This document shows positions 1 to 7,393 of a stretch of 17,484 bases of DNA, piece after piece (positions within the stretch are counted from its first letter, which is position 1; every line of letters starts with the position of its first letter). The stretch comes from an uncultured Oscillospiraceae bacterium. GTDB taxonomy: Bacteria > Bacillota > Clostridia > Oscillospirales > Acutalibacteraceae. The stretch covers positions 1 through 17,484 of the forward strand of contig USIA01000025.1 in NCBI GenBank assembly GCA_900554535.1, given 5' to 3'. The position numbers and the translations under genes are program-made. Under the pieces are notes generated by a model. That model did not search any database and was not told the DNA's origin. It worked only from the letters and a program-made list of their open reading frames with translations.

Positions 1-11
1 AGCTAAAAACT

Positions 12-41
12 GGAGTGGCGCCGCTCACGCTGCGCCACTCC
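12..41 (-). terminator. GC-rich hairpin, possible minus-strand terminator
   Basis: A perfect 10-bp inverted repeat (ggagtggcgc / gcgccactcc) encloses a 10-nt loop. On the minus strand it is followed by a short T-run (agttttt). It could be a second terminator behind the integrase/rlmD 3' end, or the end of a gene lying left of the window. Confidence 0.35.
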
Positions 42-272
42 GCCTAAAACTTCATATTTTCCTACATGGAGGCTTTTTTGTACTGCCCGTACAAAATAGG
101 ACTGTTCACCCATTACCGGGAAAGGTGTGCTTTTCTTTTTGCCCGTATCCATTCTGTCAACTCAATATATCATTTATCCAACCTGTCAACTCAACACCCC
201 CAATATCAAAATCAACCACTCAACTCTCCGTCATTTTCTACAGTAGACCAGTTCCCACTTACCCATAAAATG

Positions 273-322
273 AAAAAATCCGGGATCCAGAACCTGTCCT
301 CTGACAAGTCCCGACTCCCGGA
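273..322 (-). terminator. Rho-independent terminator behind the integrase
   Basis: On the minus strand an outer stem tccggga/tcccgga (322-316 with 285-279) encloses an inner stem acttgtc/gacaggt with a 4-nt loop, and six T residues follow directly (278-273). It lies 14 bp past the integrase stop codon. Because this side of the crossover is host DNA in the integration model, it was probably the original rlmD terminator, now used by the integrase. Confidence 0.85.
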
Positions 323-335
323 AATCCCTTGTTCT

Positions 336-2036
336 CTACACTTTTTCGCTATTTGATTCTTTGACTTTTGACATCAATACTACCGTCTCAACTTGTTCTT
401 CGTTGTCCAAACTGATACTCATGTCTTCCTCAATGATCGGCAGCTTAAATTTGATGGATTTCAGCCACTGTCCATTGGGCTGACGTTCCGGGTAAACCTG
501 AATTTCAGAGATCAACGCCTCGATCAACTGTCGCCGCTCCGCTTCATTCATCACGCCATACAGTTTTTCAAAATAGATCAGCACTTTATAGATATTGTCA
601 CCGGTCAGCTTTTCCGCTTCAATCGCCTGCTTTTTGGCTCTGGCCGCAATCAGCAGAGATTCAGTATCTTCGATCTTATCATACATCTTGTAGAGCCGGT
701 CATCAAGGTCTGCCTTGCGCCGCACATAGTGCCGGTCATTTGGATCAAGAGAATCAATTTCCTCCGCCAGCTTTGATTTAACGGAATAGTGCTGGCGCAG
801 CTGCTTCTCGTAATTGGCAATCTCCTGGTCAATGGCGGCAGTATCCACTTTCATGTTGATCTTTTCCTGCATCATGGCAGCGAATTTCGGATTGCTCACC
901 AGCTTTACAATGACTTCCGCCACGGCATCGTCCAGCAGCTCTTCCCGGATTTGTTTTTTGTAATCGCATTTATGCCCGCGTATCATGGTACGGTGCTTGC
1001 ATCCGTAATAATAAAAATCCTTGTACTTGGTGCCATCCGCTTTGTGCTTGATGCTTTTGTTCCCATACATTCCTGCCCCGCAGACTGGGCACTTTACAAT
1101 GCCAGAAAGAAGATGTACGTGCTCGTCTTTCCCGCGGTTGACGTGTTCGTATCTCTTTGCCTGCGCCAGAAGTTTTACCTGTGCCGCCTGCCAGACTTCT
1201 TCCGAAACAATAGGCTCATGCACCCCATCGGCCAACAGGTAATTATCCTGTTCCACCAGTTTGTATTCATTTCTGGTGCCGCGCACTTTTTCCATCTTGC
1301 GGCGGCCATAGGCGATTTTCCCGCAGTACACCGGATTTTTCAAAATCAAGCGAATCAAATGTGCGTCAAACAGGGGATTCTTCCCATTCTGACGGGGAAT
1401 TTTATGGATGCCATGGTTCTCCAGATACTTTGCAATCCCGTTTGCTCCCATATCCGTATGTACATACTGGTCAAAGATCACGCGAATCGCTTCTGCTTCT
1501 TCCTCGTTGATCACCAATTTTCCATCCACCAGCTGGTACCCATAGGGAGCAAAGCCGCCATTCCATCGGCCCTCCCGTGCCTTTTGGATGCGGCCTTCCA
1601 TGGTTTGGACACGGATGTTTTCCCGTTCGATCTCTGCCACGGCGGACAGGACAGAGATCATCAATTTGCCCGCGTCTTTGGAAGAATCAATGCCATCCTC
1701 CACACACACTAGATTGACGCCAAAATCTTGCATAACCTGAAGGGAAGAAAGCACATCCGCCGCATTTCTGCCAAAGCGCGACAATTTGAACACCAGAACA
1801 TAGGACACGCCGTCTTTGCCGGATTTGATGTCCTCCATCATCTGGCTGAATTGCGCTCTGCCTTCAATGGATTTTCCAGACTTTCCCGCATCTTCGTATT
1901 CGCCGACGATCTCATAATCATTGTAGTCGGCATAGGCCTTCATTTTGGCCTTCTGCGCATCTAGCGAGCAGCCGTCTACCTGCATATCAGTGGACACCTT
2001 GGTATAGGTGTAAACTTTTACCTTCTCTTTCTGCAT
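336..2036 (-). CDS. Large serine recombinase (site-specific integrase)
   Basis: This integrase cuts and joins attP and attB through a phosphoserine link, inserting and excising the element. Numbering from the ATG at 2036, it has a resolvase domain (about residues 5-150, YTKVST with nucleophile Ser15, then KLSRFGRN), a recombinase domain, a zinc ribbon (CPVCGAGM, later GC and KCDY) and a long coiled coil near 400-510. I chose 2036 because AGGA lies 8 nt upstream. An open GTG start at 2081 has no ribosome binding site. Two points are odd. The usual Arg of the Y-x-R-V-S motif is Lys13 (AAG), and the last 18 codons carry the 17-bp attachment core followed by what looks like the native RlmD end. 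It follows RhuM by 47 bp and is likely co-transcribed from the promoter at 3226-3254. The family call is secure. Confidence 0.95.
   Translation of the reverse strand: MQKEKVKVYTYTKVSTDMQVDGCSLDAQKAKMKAYADYNDYEIVGEYEDAGKSGKSIEGRAQFSQMMEDIKSGKDGVSYVLVFKLSRFGRNAADVLSSLQVMQDFGVNLVCVEDGIDSSKDAGKLMISVLSAVAEIERENIRVQTMEGRIQKAREGRWNGGFAPYGYQLVDGKLVINEEEAEAIRVIFDQYVHTDMGANGIAKYLENHGIHKIPRQNGKNPLFDAHLIRLILKNPVYCGKIAYGRRKMEKVRGTRNEYKLVEQDNYLLADGVHEPIVSEEVWQAAQVKLLAQAKRYEHVNRGKDEHVHLLSGIVKCPVCGAGMYGNKSIKHKADGTKYKDFYYYGCKHRTMIRGHKCDYKKQIREELLDDAVAEVIVKLVSNPKFAAMMQEKINMKVDTAAIDQEIANYEKQLRQHYSVKSKLAEEIDSLDPNDRHYVRRKADLDDRLYKMYDKIEDTESLLIAARAKKQAIEAEKLTGDNIYKVLIYFEKLYGVMNEAERRQLIEALISEIQVYPERQPNGQWLKSIKFKLPIIEEDMSISLDNEEQVETVVLMSKVKESNSEKV
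376..392. repeat. Attachment-site core, left copy (inside integrase 3' end)
   Basis: The 17 bases aatactaccgtctcaac recur exactly, in the same orientation, at 15582-15598. On the minus strand this copy encodes V-E-T-V-V-L of the integrase C-terminus. The matching frame in rlmD indicates a recombination core rather than chance. The exact crossover dinucleotide cannot be placed from sequence alone. Confidence 0.8.
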
Positions 2037-2083
2037 CTTAATTTTCCTCATGTGGTGCCAGTCGAAAATTGGATTAACCACTT

Positions 2084-3136
2084 TTATTTTGGGTCAGAAG
2101 TATCATCCTGTTTTTCCACTTCCGCCTTGGCTGTTTTTCCCAGTTGCTTAATGGTCTTCAGATATTCTTCCTCCACAGGGGAAAGAGTTTGTGACTGATA
2201 GCGTTTATATTCTGCTTTTGCTTTTTCCATCGCCTGTGCATGACTGATTTTTCCTGCATGGGTCAGTACTTCTTCACCGGTCGCCCGAAGAATGTTATCC
2301 AGCTGCTCCACATAATCGCTCATATACATGGGCCGGTGACGGATGGCTTGCACCTCGGCAAAGTCAAAATAACCGGATACCATCTGATTCAGAACCCGCA
2401 GTTCTTCCTCTGTCAGATAATTCTTGGCAATCCCAATATCTTTTGCCGTGGGGAAATCACCCGAAAAAGTAGTAAGCCCCATAAACGGCTTATCCGCATT
2501 GGCCCGCTCATAGATTACTTCCGCAGCTGTATGTCCGTGCGCTGCATAATGGAGCTTGTTTTGCACCATTTTGAAAAACGCAACAGATTCCGCACTCCTG
2601 GGGTTATAGTCCACACTGGTGGCATACAAGTCCAATACTTGACGATACATGACTTTTTCCGAAGAACGAATGTCCCGAATCCGTTCCAGCAGTTCGCGCC
2701 AATAGTTGCCACCGCCCAAATTTTTCAGGCGCTCATCGTCCATCGTGAAGCCCTTGATCATATATTCCTTCAGGCGCTCAGTGGCCCACCGGCGAAACTG
2801 GGTGGCAATCAAGGATTTTACCCTGTAGCCTAAAGAAATGATCATATCCAGATTATAGAAAGGCAGCTCTCTTGTTACCTGACGACTGCCCTCCATTCGA
2901 ACCTGTCGGAATTTCCGACAGGTTGAAACCTCATCCAGTTCACCTTCTTCATAGATGTGGCCGATATGTTCCACAATGTTGCTTCTGGACGTATGGAACA
3001 ATTCCGCCATCTGCTGCTGTGTCAGCCAAACGGTCTCGTCTACAAACCGGCACTCTACCTTTGTGAGCCCGTCTTCGGCCTGATAAATTACAATCTCACC
3101 CTGGCTTGGGTCGGGTCTGGTCTGGTCTTCCGCCAT
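2084..3136 (-). CDS. RhuM family protein
   Basis: This is a RhuM-type protein (about 350 aa), a family named from a Salmonella pathogenicity island gene and often found in mobile elements and near type I restriction loci. Its biochemical role is not settled. The N-terminal GEIVIYQAEDG and DETVWLTQQQMAELF stretches form the family's winged-helix-like start. A middle NLDMIISLGYRV segment and a C-terminal YMSDYVEQLD region are also typical. I chose the ATG at 3136 because GGGAG lies 9 nt upstream and the family usually starts just before GEI. A TTG at 3175 is open but lacks a ribosome binding site. It has its own promoter (3226-3254), a hairpin in its leader, and lies 47 bp ahead of the integrase. 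The frame is intact. Confidence 0.88.
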   Translation of the reverse strand: MAEDQTRPDPSQGEIVIYQAEDGLTKVECRFVDETVWLTQQQMAELFHTSRSNIVEHIGHIYEEGELDEVSTCRKFRQVRMEGSRQVTRELPFYNLDMIISLGYRVKSLIATQFRRWATERLKEYMIKGFTMDDERLKNLGGGNYWRELLERIRDIRSSEKVMYRQVLDLYATSVDYNPRSAESVAFFKMVQNKLHYAAHGHTAAEVIYERANADKPFMGLTTFSGDFPTAKDIGIAKNYLTEEELRVLNQMVSGYFDFAEVQAIRHRPMYMSDYVEQLDNILRATGEEVLTHAGKISHAQAMEKAKAEYKRYQSQTLSPVEEEYLKTIKQLGKTAKAEVEKQDDTSDPK

Positions 3137-3173
3137 TTGTTCACGCTCCCATCTGATTCCGTTTTTATGTTCC

Positions 3174-3202
3174 AAGAGGACAGGGAGTAGACCTGCCCTC
3201 TT
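3174..3202 (-). other. Leader hairpin upstream of RhuM
   Basis: An 11-bp stem with one G-U pair (aagaggacagg / cctgcccctctt-like arms at 3174-3184 and 3192-3202) has a 7-nt loop. It lies between the predicted transcription start near 3219 and the RhuM start codon. No T-run follows on the minus strand, so it is not an obvious terminator. It could stabilise the leader or bind a regulator. Confidence 0.45.
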
Positions 3203-3225
3203 GTTTGGACACTTATATCACGTTT

Positions 3226-3254
3226 ATTATATCATGCGGCGATTTTGCTTTCAA
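3226..3254 (-). promoter_or_regulatory. Sigma-A promoter for RhuM and integrase
   Basis: On the minus strand, TTGAAA (3254-3249) and TATAAT (3231-3226) are separated by exactly 17 bp. The site overlaps the end of the small ORF behind the relaxase. It would start transcription near 3219, ahead of RhuM and the integrase, so these two can be expressed apart from the mobilization genes. Confidence 0.75.
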
Positions 3255-3417
3255 CTACTTCCTGCTTGGAATCAGGATCTTTTTGATTTACTTCGGCGTT
3301 GCCCATCCTATCACAAGGTGCTAAAGGAGCGGGCATATTCTCAACATCTAACTCTGAAGCGTATTTTTCGATCAGATTGGCTAACAGGTCTGCAAAACCG
3401 CTCCACTCATCTATCAT
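3232..3417 (-). CDS. Small protein of unknown function coupled to the relaxase
   Basis: This 61-aa frame starts with MIDEWSGFADLLANLIEKYA and ends ESKIAA. Its ATG overlaps the relaxase stop by 11 bases, and AGGG lies about 10 nt upstream, so it looks translationally coupled to mobV. The first 25 residues would form an amphipathic helix. The rest is acidic and low in order-promoting residues. No catalytic motif is visible and I do not recognise a family. A longer open frame back to 3507 lies inside mobV and has no reason to be used. A role in mobilization is only suggested by position. Confidence 0.55.
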   Translation of the reverse strand: MIDEWSGFADLLANLIEKYASELDVENMPAPLAPCDRMGNAEVNQKDPDSKQEVVESKIAA

Positions 3418-4387
3418 AGGCAGTTTCCCTTTCTTTTTTGTGAGGCTGTTTGTACAATTCCAATACTTCCGGCGGTATCTGTTCCAAAATCGCCACAGCA
3501 CTGTCATAGTCGCGCCGCAGTTTGAAATCTTCGATCTGCTTCAATGTGCTGACCTTCTGCACCGATGCAAGAGATTCTTCCAGTTCGGCATTTTTCGTTT
3601 TCAGCTTTTTGTTTTCGGATGCTGTTTTCGTGAAGGCTACGCCATATTTCCGCAGCAGCGCGTCCATCTTCTCCACGCTGGGAAGATATGTATCCAGAAG
3701 TTTGCAGATTTCCTCCGCCCGGCTTTTGGCATTGAAGGGATTGATCCCAGTGAGCAGCTGCCCCAGTTTGTCCTTCTGTTTGGTCAGCCGGGTCATCTCC
3801 TTGAACACGCGGGGCGGAATGTGGTCGCGCCCGGTCTGGCTGGCGCTCTCGCCGCGCTCCAAATCCGGGAACCTCTTGACCATGTGGTTCCAAAATTCAT
3901 CCTGCCACCAGGTCAGTTTTTTCTTATTGCCCATGATGTTTTTGGCGCTGAGCCTGCCGTCCCCAGTCAGAGGGACAAAGCAAAGGTGCATATGGGGCGT
4001 TTTCTCGTCCATATGCACCACGGCGGATATTATGGTTTCTTTGGCTTGATGCTGTTCCAGAAAGTGCAGGGCTTCCTCGAAAAACAATCGAATCTCCGCC
4101 CGTTTCTTTCCCTTGAAGAACTCCGGGCTGGCGGTGAACAAAGCCTCTACCATACGAATATTGTCTTTCCGGGTACGGCATCCGGCGGCGGCAATCTGCT
4201 GCTCTGATTCCGCCCGGTATTTGCCAAGCGGTTTGACCAGATGGAAGTTGTACTTGCTTCGGCTGGTGTCCACATCAGGATTGCTGGCGTACTTTTCCTT
4301 TGTGCGCTCGTTGTGGGCCTCGATATTGCCGATTTCAGGCCCCTTGTATTTTGCAAATCGCATAATCGCGTACTGTGCTTTTTCCAT
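3407..4387 (-). CDS. MobV-family relaxase (Mob/Pre type)
   Basis: This relaxase nicks one strand at oriT and pilots it during mobilization. The protein is about 326 aa. It starts MEKAQYAIMR, has an early N-E-R-T segment, and carries the metal-binding triad H-x-D-E-x-x-P-H-x-H as HMDEKTPHMH (residues 125-134), typical of MobV. The C-terminal third is a charged coiled coil (about 230-300). I chose the ATG at 4387 because GGAGGG lies about 7 nt upstream. The open frame continues upstream to 4516 only because it reads through the palindromic element in another frame. It sits 2 bp after the HTH-like gene and overlaps the next small ORF, so these form one unit. The size is in the shorter range for the family, and the frame is intact. 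Confidence 0.93.
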   Translation of the reverse strand: MEKAQYAIMRFAKYKGPEIGNIEAHNERTKEKYASNPDVDTSRSKYNFHLVKPLGKYRAESEQQIAAAGCRTRKDNIRMVEALFTASPEFFKGKKRAEIRLFFEEALHFLEQHQAKETIISAVVHMDEKTPHMHLCFVPLTGDGRLSAKNIMGNKKKLTWWQDEFWNHMVKRFPDLERGESASQTGRDHIPPRVFKEMTRLTKQKDKLGQLLTGINPFNAKSRAEEICKLLDTYLPSVEKMDALLRKYGVAFTKTASENKKLKTKNAELEESLASVQKVSTLKQIEDFKLRRDYDSAVAILEQIPPEVLELYKQPHKKERETAYDR

Positions 4388-4389
4388 GC

Positions 4390-4713
4390 TCAATCCCTCC
4401 GTTTCTGCCTCGTCGTCGCAAGCTGTGCATCCTTCGCTTCCGTGCAGGCACGAAAGTTCACTCGCTCCGCTGCTCCTCCTCTCCCCACAAAGGCATTGCC
4501 TTTGCGGGGGCCCCAATAAATATCGTACCCCAGCACGTCGGCCAGCTTCACGGCCTCCCGATAACGCAGCGAACCCCGCTGCAATTTCCCGGAAAGGTTG
4601 GATACGCTGTCGCTCCAGCCATATTCGTCATGCAGAAGATCAACGACTTCCTGCATGGTGTAACCGGTGTAGATGATCTGCGCCTTGATTTCGTTTCTGA
4701 TATTTGATTTCAT
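4390..4713 (-). CDS. Small HTH-like protein carrying an inserted palindromic repeat
   Basis: The first 70 residues (from MKSNIRNEIK, through GYTMQEVVDLL and SVSNLSGKLQRGSLR, to LGYDIYW) look like a small helix-turn-helix protein of the kind found just upstream of MobV relaxases. It may regulate the mobilization genes or assist at oriT. The next 35 codons are the repeat element at 4408-4512, after which the frame resumes as QKRRD and stops. Removing exactly 105 bp rejoins DIYW to QKRRD, the likely ancestral ending. I chose the ATG at 4713 because GGAGGATTATC precedes it. The stop lies 2 bp before the relaxase start. The DNA-binding role is inferred from the predicted fold only. Confidence 0.75.
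   Translation of the reverse strand: MKSNIRNEIKAQIIYTGYTMQEVVDLLHDEYGWSDSVSNLSGKLQRGSLRYREAVKLADVLGYDIYWGPRKGNAFVGRGGAAERVNFRACTEAKDAQLATTRQKRRD
4408..4514 (-). repeat. Gene-embedded palindromic element, copy 1
   Basis: Bases 4408-4487 match 6700-6779 at 78 of 80 positions. The block is followed by a hairpin (caaaggc-att-gcctttg, 4488-4504, with an outer cccc/gggg clamp) and then GGGGGCCCC. Here it is read in the HTH-like gene as about 35 residues (GPRKGNAF to ATTR). The conserved 80 bp also hold a small stem, cgtgc/gcacg. No transposase or target duplication is evident. Confidence 0.8.
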
Positions 4714-4740
4714 GATAATCCTCCAAATTTTGTTGCCCAT

Positions 4741-4776
4741 AAAAAGAACCGGCTACGCTGGATAGCGTACCGGCTT
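4741..4776 (-). terminator. Hairpin with T-run upstream of the HTH-like gene
   Basis: Arms ccgg-c-tacgct (4749-4759) and agcgta-ccgg (4764-4773) pair with one bulged C and a 4-nt loop. On the minus strand TTCTTTTT follows. It would stop transcripts from the primase/helicase operon before the mobilization genes, or act as an attenuator. An oriT hairpin is an alternative. Confidence 0.6.
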
Positions 4777-5175
4777 CATGGGATGATAAAATTGTTATAG
4801 TTGCTGTTTTGCGATAGAAATGCTTCCCCACGTATCGTTGGTCAACGGCGGAATATTCGATTTCGCGGAAATGTGCGGCTTTTCATCGTTCGGGCTGTAT
4901 TGTCACAAAACGGTGTAATCTGTTCGCCATTCCGTGAGCCGCTGTTCGGCGAACTGTATGCGGATAATAAAGAGGTATTTCGCCGTTTTGTGATTGCTTC
5001 AAAATCTGCCTGCAAAATCGCGGTGTTTCCTGGCTGTTTTAGTTGTTCCCAAAATGAGAACGACCACTTTAACCCCGTGAAGCGTTTCTGCAATATATGA
5101 GGTAATAGGGTTAATCGCTGCGTACATACATACCGGCGACCAGAGCGGAAATCAATCCCGCCAGTCTTCCGGTAC
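4777..5175. other. Structured non-coding gap, candidate oriT or replication origin
   Basis: About 400 bp lie between the helicase stop and the mobilization operon, inside an otherwise tightly packed minus-strand series. The main structure is an 11-bp inverted repeat (tcacaaaacgg, 4903-4913; ccgttttgtga, 4983-4993) enclosing a second one (gttcgcc, 4922-4928; ggcgaac, 4948-4954). Open frames exist on both strands (4801-5100 plus, 4842-5093 minus), but neither has a clear ribosome binding site or family resemblance. A site next to a relaxase operon and behind a replication helicase would suit an origin of transfer or replication. I see no recognisable MobV nick sequence. Confidence 0.45.
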
Positions 5176-6525
5176 TTACGTACACTGTGAAGCGTCCGTA
5201 AACTCGTTTATATGCGGCCTTGCCACAGCCTCGATCCCCATAAAGCCCCATACCCGCCGTCCTGCCGAATTGGTGATCGTGTTGCAGTGTTCCAGATTGT
5301 ACTTGCCGCAGGCTGCCACCAGCGCATCGCTGAAACTGCGACGTTTAAGTGCAGTCAGACTGTTTTCTTCGCACCACATCCGGTAAATGTCGTAGCAATC
5401 CTTTGAACTGATGGAAGCATCGGCTTTCAGCCGGATATATCCCTCAGATTCCAGAAAATCAAACACATTGTTGTTGTCACGCTTGACGGCCTCCCGGTTT
5501 TCTCTGGTGCGCTGGCTCTCGGTGAACTTGAAGTTGTTCGCTATCAGCCGCTGCAATCCCTCAAAAGCCCACAGCAGAATGCCCTCCACCTCGGCCTTCA
5601 GCTTCTCGGCCAGGTCGGGATCGTCCACGCGGTCAACAGGTTTCTCTTTGGTGGTCAGCACTAGCTGCCGCCGGTAAAAGCCGTCGCTGCGGTCAAAGAG
5701 AGCCTGCAAGTCGCCGTTGCTGAATGCCAGCAGCCGGGCGCACATCCACCCCTGATAACTCTGTTTTCCCTTGCGCTCCAAATCCATTTTGCCCTGTGCG
5801 GTGACGATGGATTTGACGTAGTTGGTCTGCCGCAGCGCCTCCATCCGCATATCGTCATCGACACACAGCAGAATGTGTTCCAGATCAGCGCGGGCGAACC
5901 GGTTCTCGGAAATTTTGCCGATGCTTCCGTCTTTCATGTTGCTGCCGAACAGGGCGGACAGCACCGCGCCGATCTGGCTCTTACCCTCGCCGCCATTTCC
6001 CTTAATGACCATCATCCGCTGGCCTTTATTGCTGGGGATCAGGCAGTAGCCGATATATTCCTGCAAAGTGGGAATGTCCTCCGGGTACAGCAGCCCATCC
6101 AGAAAAGCCAGCCAGCGGGGCGGTGTGGGAGCGTAGGGATTGAAGGCCACCGGTAGGCGGCAGCGCACGATTTCCAGTTTCCCTTCTGTAAAAGTACCAT
6201 CCAGCATTAGCGTCCCATTTGCCAGATGGATGCGGTCGGTTTCCGGTGGGAAATCCTCTACCAGCGCCGCCAGCTTCATCAGCTCCACAATGTTGCTGAT
6301 TTTGCGGGGAATGTTGCTCACCGCACAGCATTTCAGTTCGTCAAAAATTTCTCCACGCAGCGGCAGTTCATCGGTCACGCGTCCATCAGGCGTGAAAAAA
6401 GCCCCGTTTGTGTAGATGATTTTGTGTCTGCTGAGAAAATCATCACAAAACAGGGCTTCATTGATACTCTTGCCGTCAAACCAGATGGGCTGATTGGCCT
6501 CAGGCGATTTCTCGTTCTTCGCCAC
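5176..6525 (-). CDS. D5/P4-type superfamily 3 replicative helicase
   Basis: This 449-aa protein resembles the phage/plasmid P4-family primase-helicase C-terminal part: a D5-N-like region (about 60-165), then an SF3 helicase. Walker A is GNGGEGKS (176-183), Walker B is ILLCVDDD (218-225), and motif C is LAFSNGD (266-272). A winged-helix-like C-terminus (about 350-440) would bind the origin. It lacks a primase domain of its own, and the CHC2 gene just upstream probably supplies one. The start is GTG at 6525 with AGGAGG about 9 nt upstream, overlapping the primase gene by 26 bp. The likely job is replication of the excised circle. The frame is intact. Confidence 0.9.
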   Translation of the reverse strand: MAKNEKSPEANQPIWFDGKSINEALFCDDFLSRHKIIYTNGAFFTPDGRVTDELPLRGEIFDELKCCAVSNIPRKISNIVELMKLAALVEDFPPETDRIHLANGTLMLDGTFTEGKLEIVRCRLPVAFNPYAPTPPRWLAFLDGLLYPEDIPTLQEYIGYCLIPSNKGQRMMVIKGNGGEGKSQIGAVLSALFGSNMKDGSIGKISENRFARADLEHILLCVDDDMRMEALRQTNYVKSIVTAQGKMDLERKGKQSYQGWMCARLLAFSNGDLQALFDRSDGFYRRQLVLTTKEKPVDRVDDPDLAEKLKAEVEGILLWAFEGLQRLIANNFKFTESQRTRENREAVKRDNNNVFDFLESEGYIRLKADASISSKDCYDIYRMWCEENSLTALKRRSFSDALVAACGKYNLEHCNTITNSAGRRVWGFMGIEAVARPHINEFTDASQCT

Positions 6526-7225
6526 GGTGCTGCACCTCCTTTCCCAGGCATTTAATCCGCTGCTCCAGCGCGGCGATGGCTCCGTCTTTCAGCAGCATAT
6601 CCACCGCCTTCACGCGCTGCTCCAGTTCCGCGAATGTGAGAACGTTCAACAAGTAATTTACATATTCGATCATGTGACACGCCTCCACAAAGCGGTCGTC
6701 CTCGTCGTCGCAAGCTGTGCATCCTTCGCTTCCGTGCAAGCACGAAAGCTCACTCGCTCCGCTGCTCCTCCTCTCCCCATCGAAACAATTTGTTTCGATG
6801 GGGGCCCCAATTTTCTCCGGCGATTGTGGGGCGTACTCAACCTTCCAGCGTTCCAGCAGGTGCAGGTAGTCACATAGCACCCGTTGGCAGTGCATCTCAT
6901 CATTGCGAAATGCCCGCGCCAGCGGATAGGGCTTGTTCAACGCCACAGCCGCCGGGGGCTTGTCTGGGTCGATGCCAAAGTCATAGGCCAGCTTCTTTGC
7001 AGCCTCGTAGCTGCTCAGGCCGAACAGCCTTGCAACAAAGTCAATCACGTCCCCGGTTGCCCCGCAGCCAAAACAGTAGAAATAGCCCCTGTTCAGCTTC
7101 ATACTGGGGTGTCGGTCATCGTGGAAGGGGCAGCAGATCATGTCGCCCCGGTTGACCTTGCAGCCGTAGTGTTCGGCGGCCTGCTTCACGGTGACAGCAG
7201 ATTTTACGGATTCAAACAAATTCAT
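6500..7225 (-). CDS. CHC2 zinc-finger DNA primase-like protein with inserted repeat
   Basis: The N-terminus is a CHC2 zinc finger of DnaG type: CCPFH (Cys32, His35) and YCFGC (Cys51, Cys54), followed by GDVIDFVARL. It would bind template DNA and support primer synthesis with the overlapping helicase. Only the zinc-binding part is seen; no TOPRIM domain is present, so polymerising activity is uncertain. After YAPQSPEKIG an insert of about 36 residues (APIETNCFDGE to CTACDDE) comes from the palindromic element at 6700-6808, then the native frame resumes at DDRFVEA. Whether the insert harms the protein is unknown. The ATG at 7225 has GGAGGG about 9 nt upstream. This is the first gene of the minus-strand operon. 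Confidence 0.88.
   Translation of the reverse strand: MNLFESVKSAVTVKQAAEHYGCKVNRGDMICCPFHDDRHPSMKLNRGYFYCFGCGATGDVIDFVARLFGLSSYEAAKKLAYDFGIDPDKPPAAVALNKPYPLARAFRNDEMHCQRVLCDYLHLLERWKVEYAPQSPEKIGAPIETNCFDGERRSSGASELSCLHGSEGCTACDDEDDRFVEACHMIEYVNYLLNVLTFAELEQRVKAVDMLLKDGAIAALEQRIKCLGKEVQHRGEEREIA
6700..6808 (-). repeat. Gene-embedded palindromic element, copy 2
   Basis: This copy shares 78 of 80 bases with copy 1 (6700-6779). Its hairpin is different in sequence: a perfect 13-bp stem, ccccatcgaaaca (6775-6787) and tgtttcgatgggg (6791-6803), with the same 3-nt loop ATT. GGGGGCCCC follows at 6800-6808. It is read through in the primase gene in a frame different from that used in copy 1, with no stop codon. 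Confidence 0.8.
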
Positions 7226-7326
7226 AGGCTTTGCCCTCCATAATTTATTGACGGTATCTGCCCGTCTGCCTGAGTATACGGGGAAAAAGCCTATAGACCG
7301 AAAAATCCGCTAAAAGTGCAAGAAAT

Positions 7327-7375
7327 AAAAAATGCCGCCCTGAAATCTTGCAAAAATGCAAGACCTCAGAGCGGC
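7327..7375 (-). terminator. Hairpin with T-run in the divergent control region
   Basis: Stems gccgc/gcggc, ctga/tcag and cttgca/tgcaag close on a 4-nt loop of A residues (7334-7375). On the minus strand six T residues follow (7332-7327). It could block antisense transcription into the primase operon or act as an attenuator. The inner palindrome cttgcaaaaatgcaag, with another tgcaag half-site at 7317-7322, could also be an operator for the neighbouring XRE regulator. No strong minus-strand promoter for the primase stands out in 7226-7330. Confidence 0.65.
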
Positions 7376-7393
7376 GAAGCCAGCCGAAAGCAT

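Larger units (their letters stand above)
1..335. other. Non-coding chromosomal flank downstream of original rlmD
   Basis: I see no convincing gene here. The stretch is AT-rich and holds two hairpins, listed separately, and a 12-bp direct repeat (ctgtcaactcaa) at 154-165 and 183-194. A plus-strand open frame at 66-356 has no family resemblance and runs antisense through a terminator, so I do not call it. Under the integration model it is the host sequence that followed rlmD before the element entered. Confidence 0.6.

Noticed and set aside
66..356. Plus-strand frame of 96 codons
   Set aside because: It runs antisense through the terminator and integrase end, lacks a family signal, and has biased composition of an AT-rich intergenic stretch.
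789..1712. Long plus-strand frame opposite the integrase
   Set aside because: It is an antisense shadow of a well-recognised integrase; its residues show no domain.
4388..4516. 43-codon N-terminal extension of the MobV relaxase
   Set aside because: It is the palindromic element read in another frame; a good ribosome binding site marks 4387 as the start.
4842..5093. Frames on both strands in the backbone gap
   Set aside because: No clear ribosome binding site or family resemblance on either strand, and they overlap inverted repeats.
5077..5196. Direct repeat gtgaagcgt at two places
   Set aside because: Nine bases at this spacing can arise by chance, and no further structure is shared.
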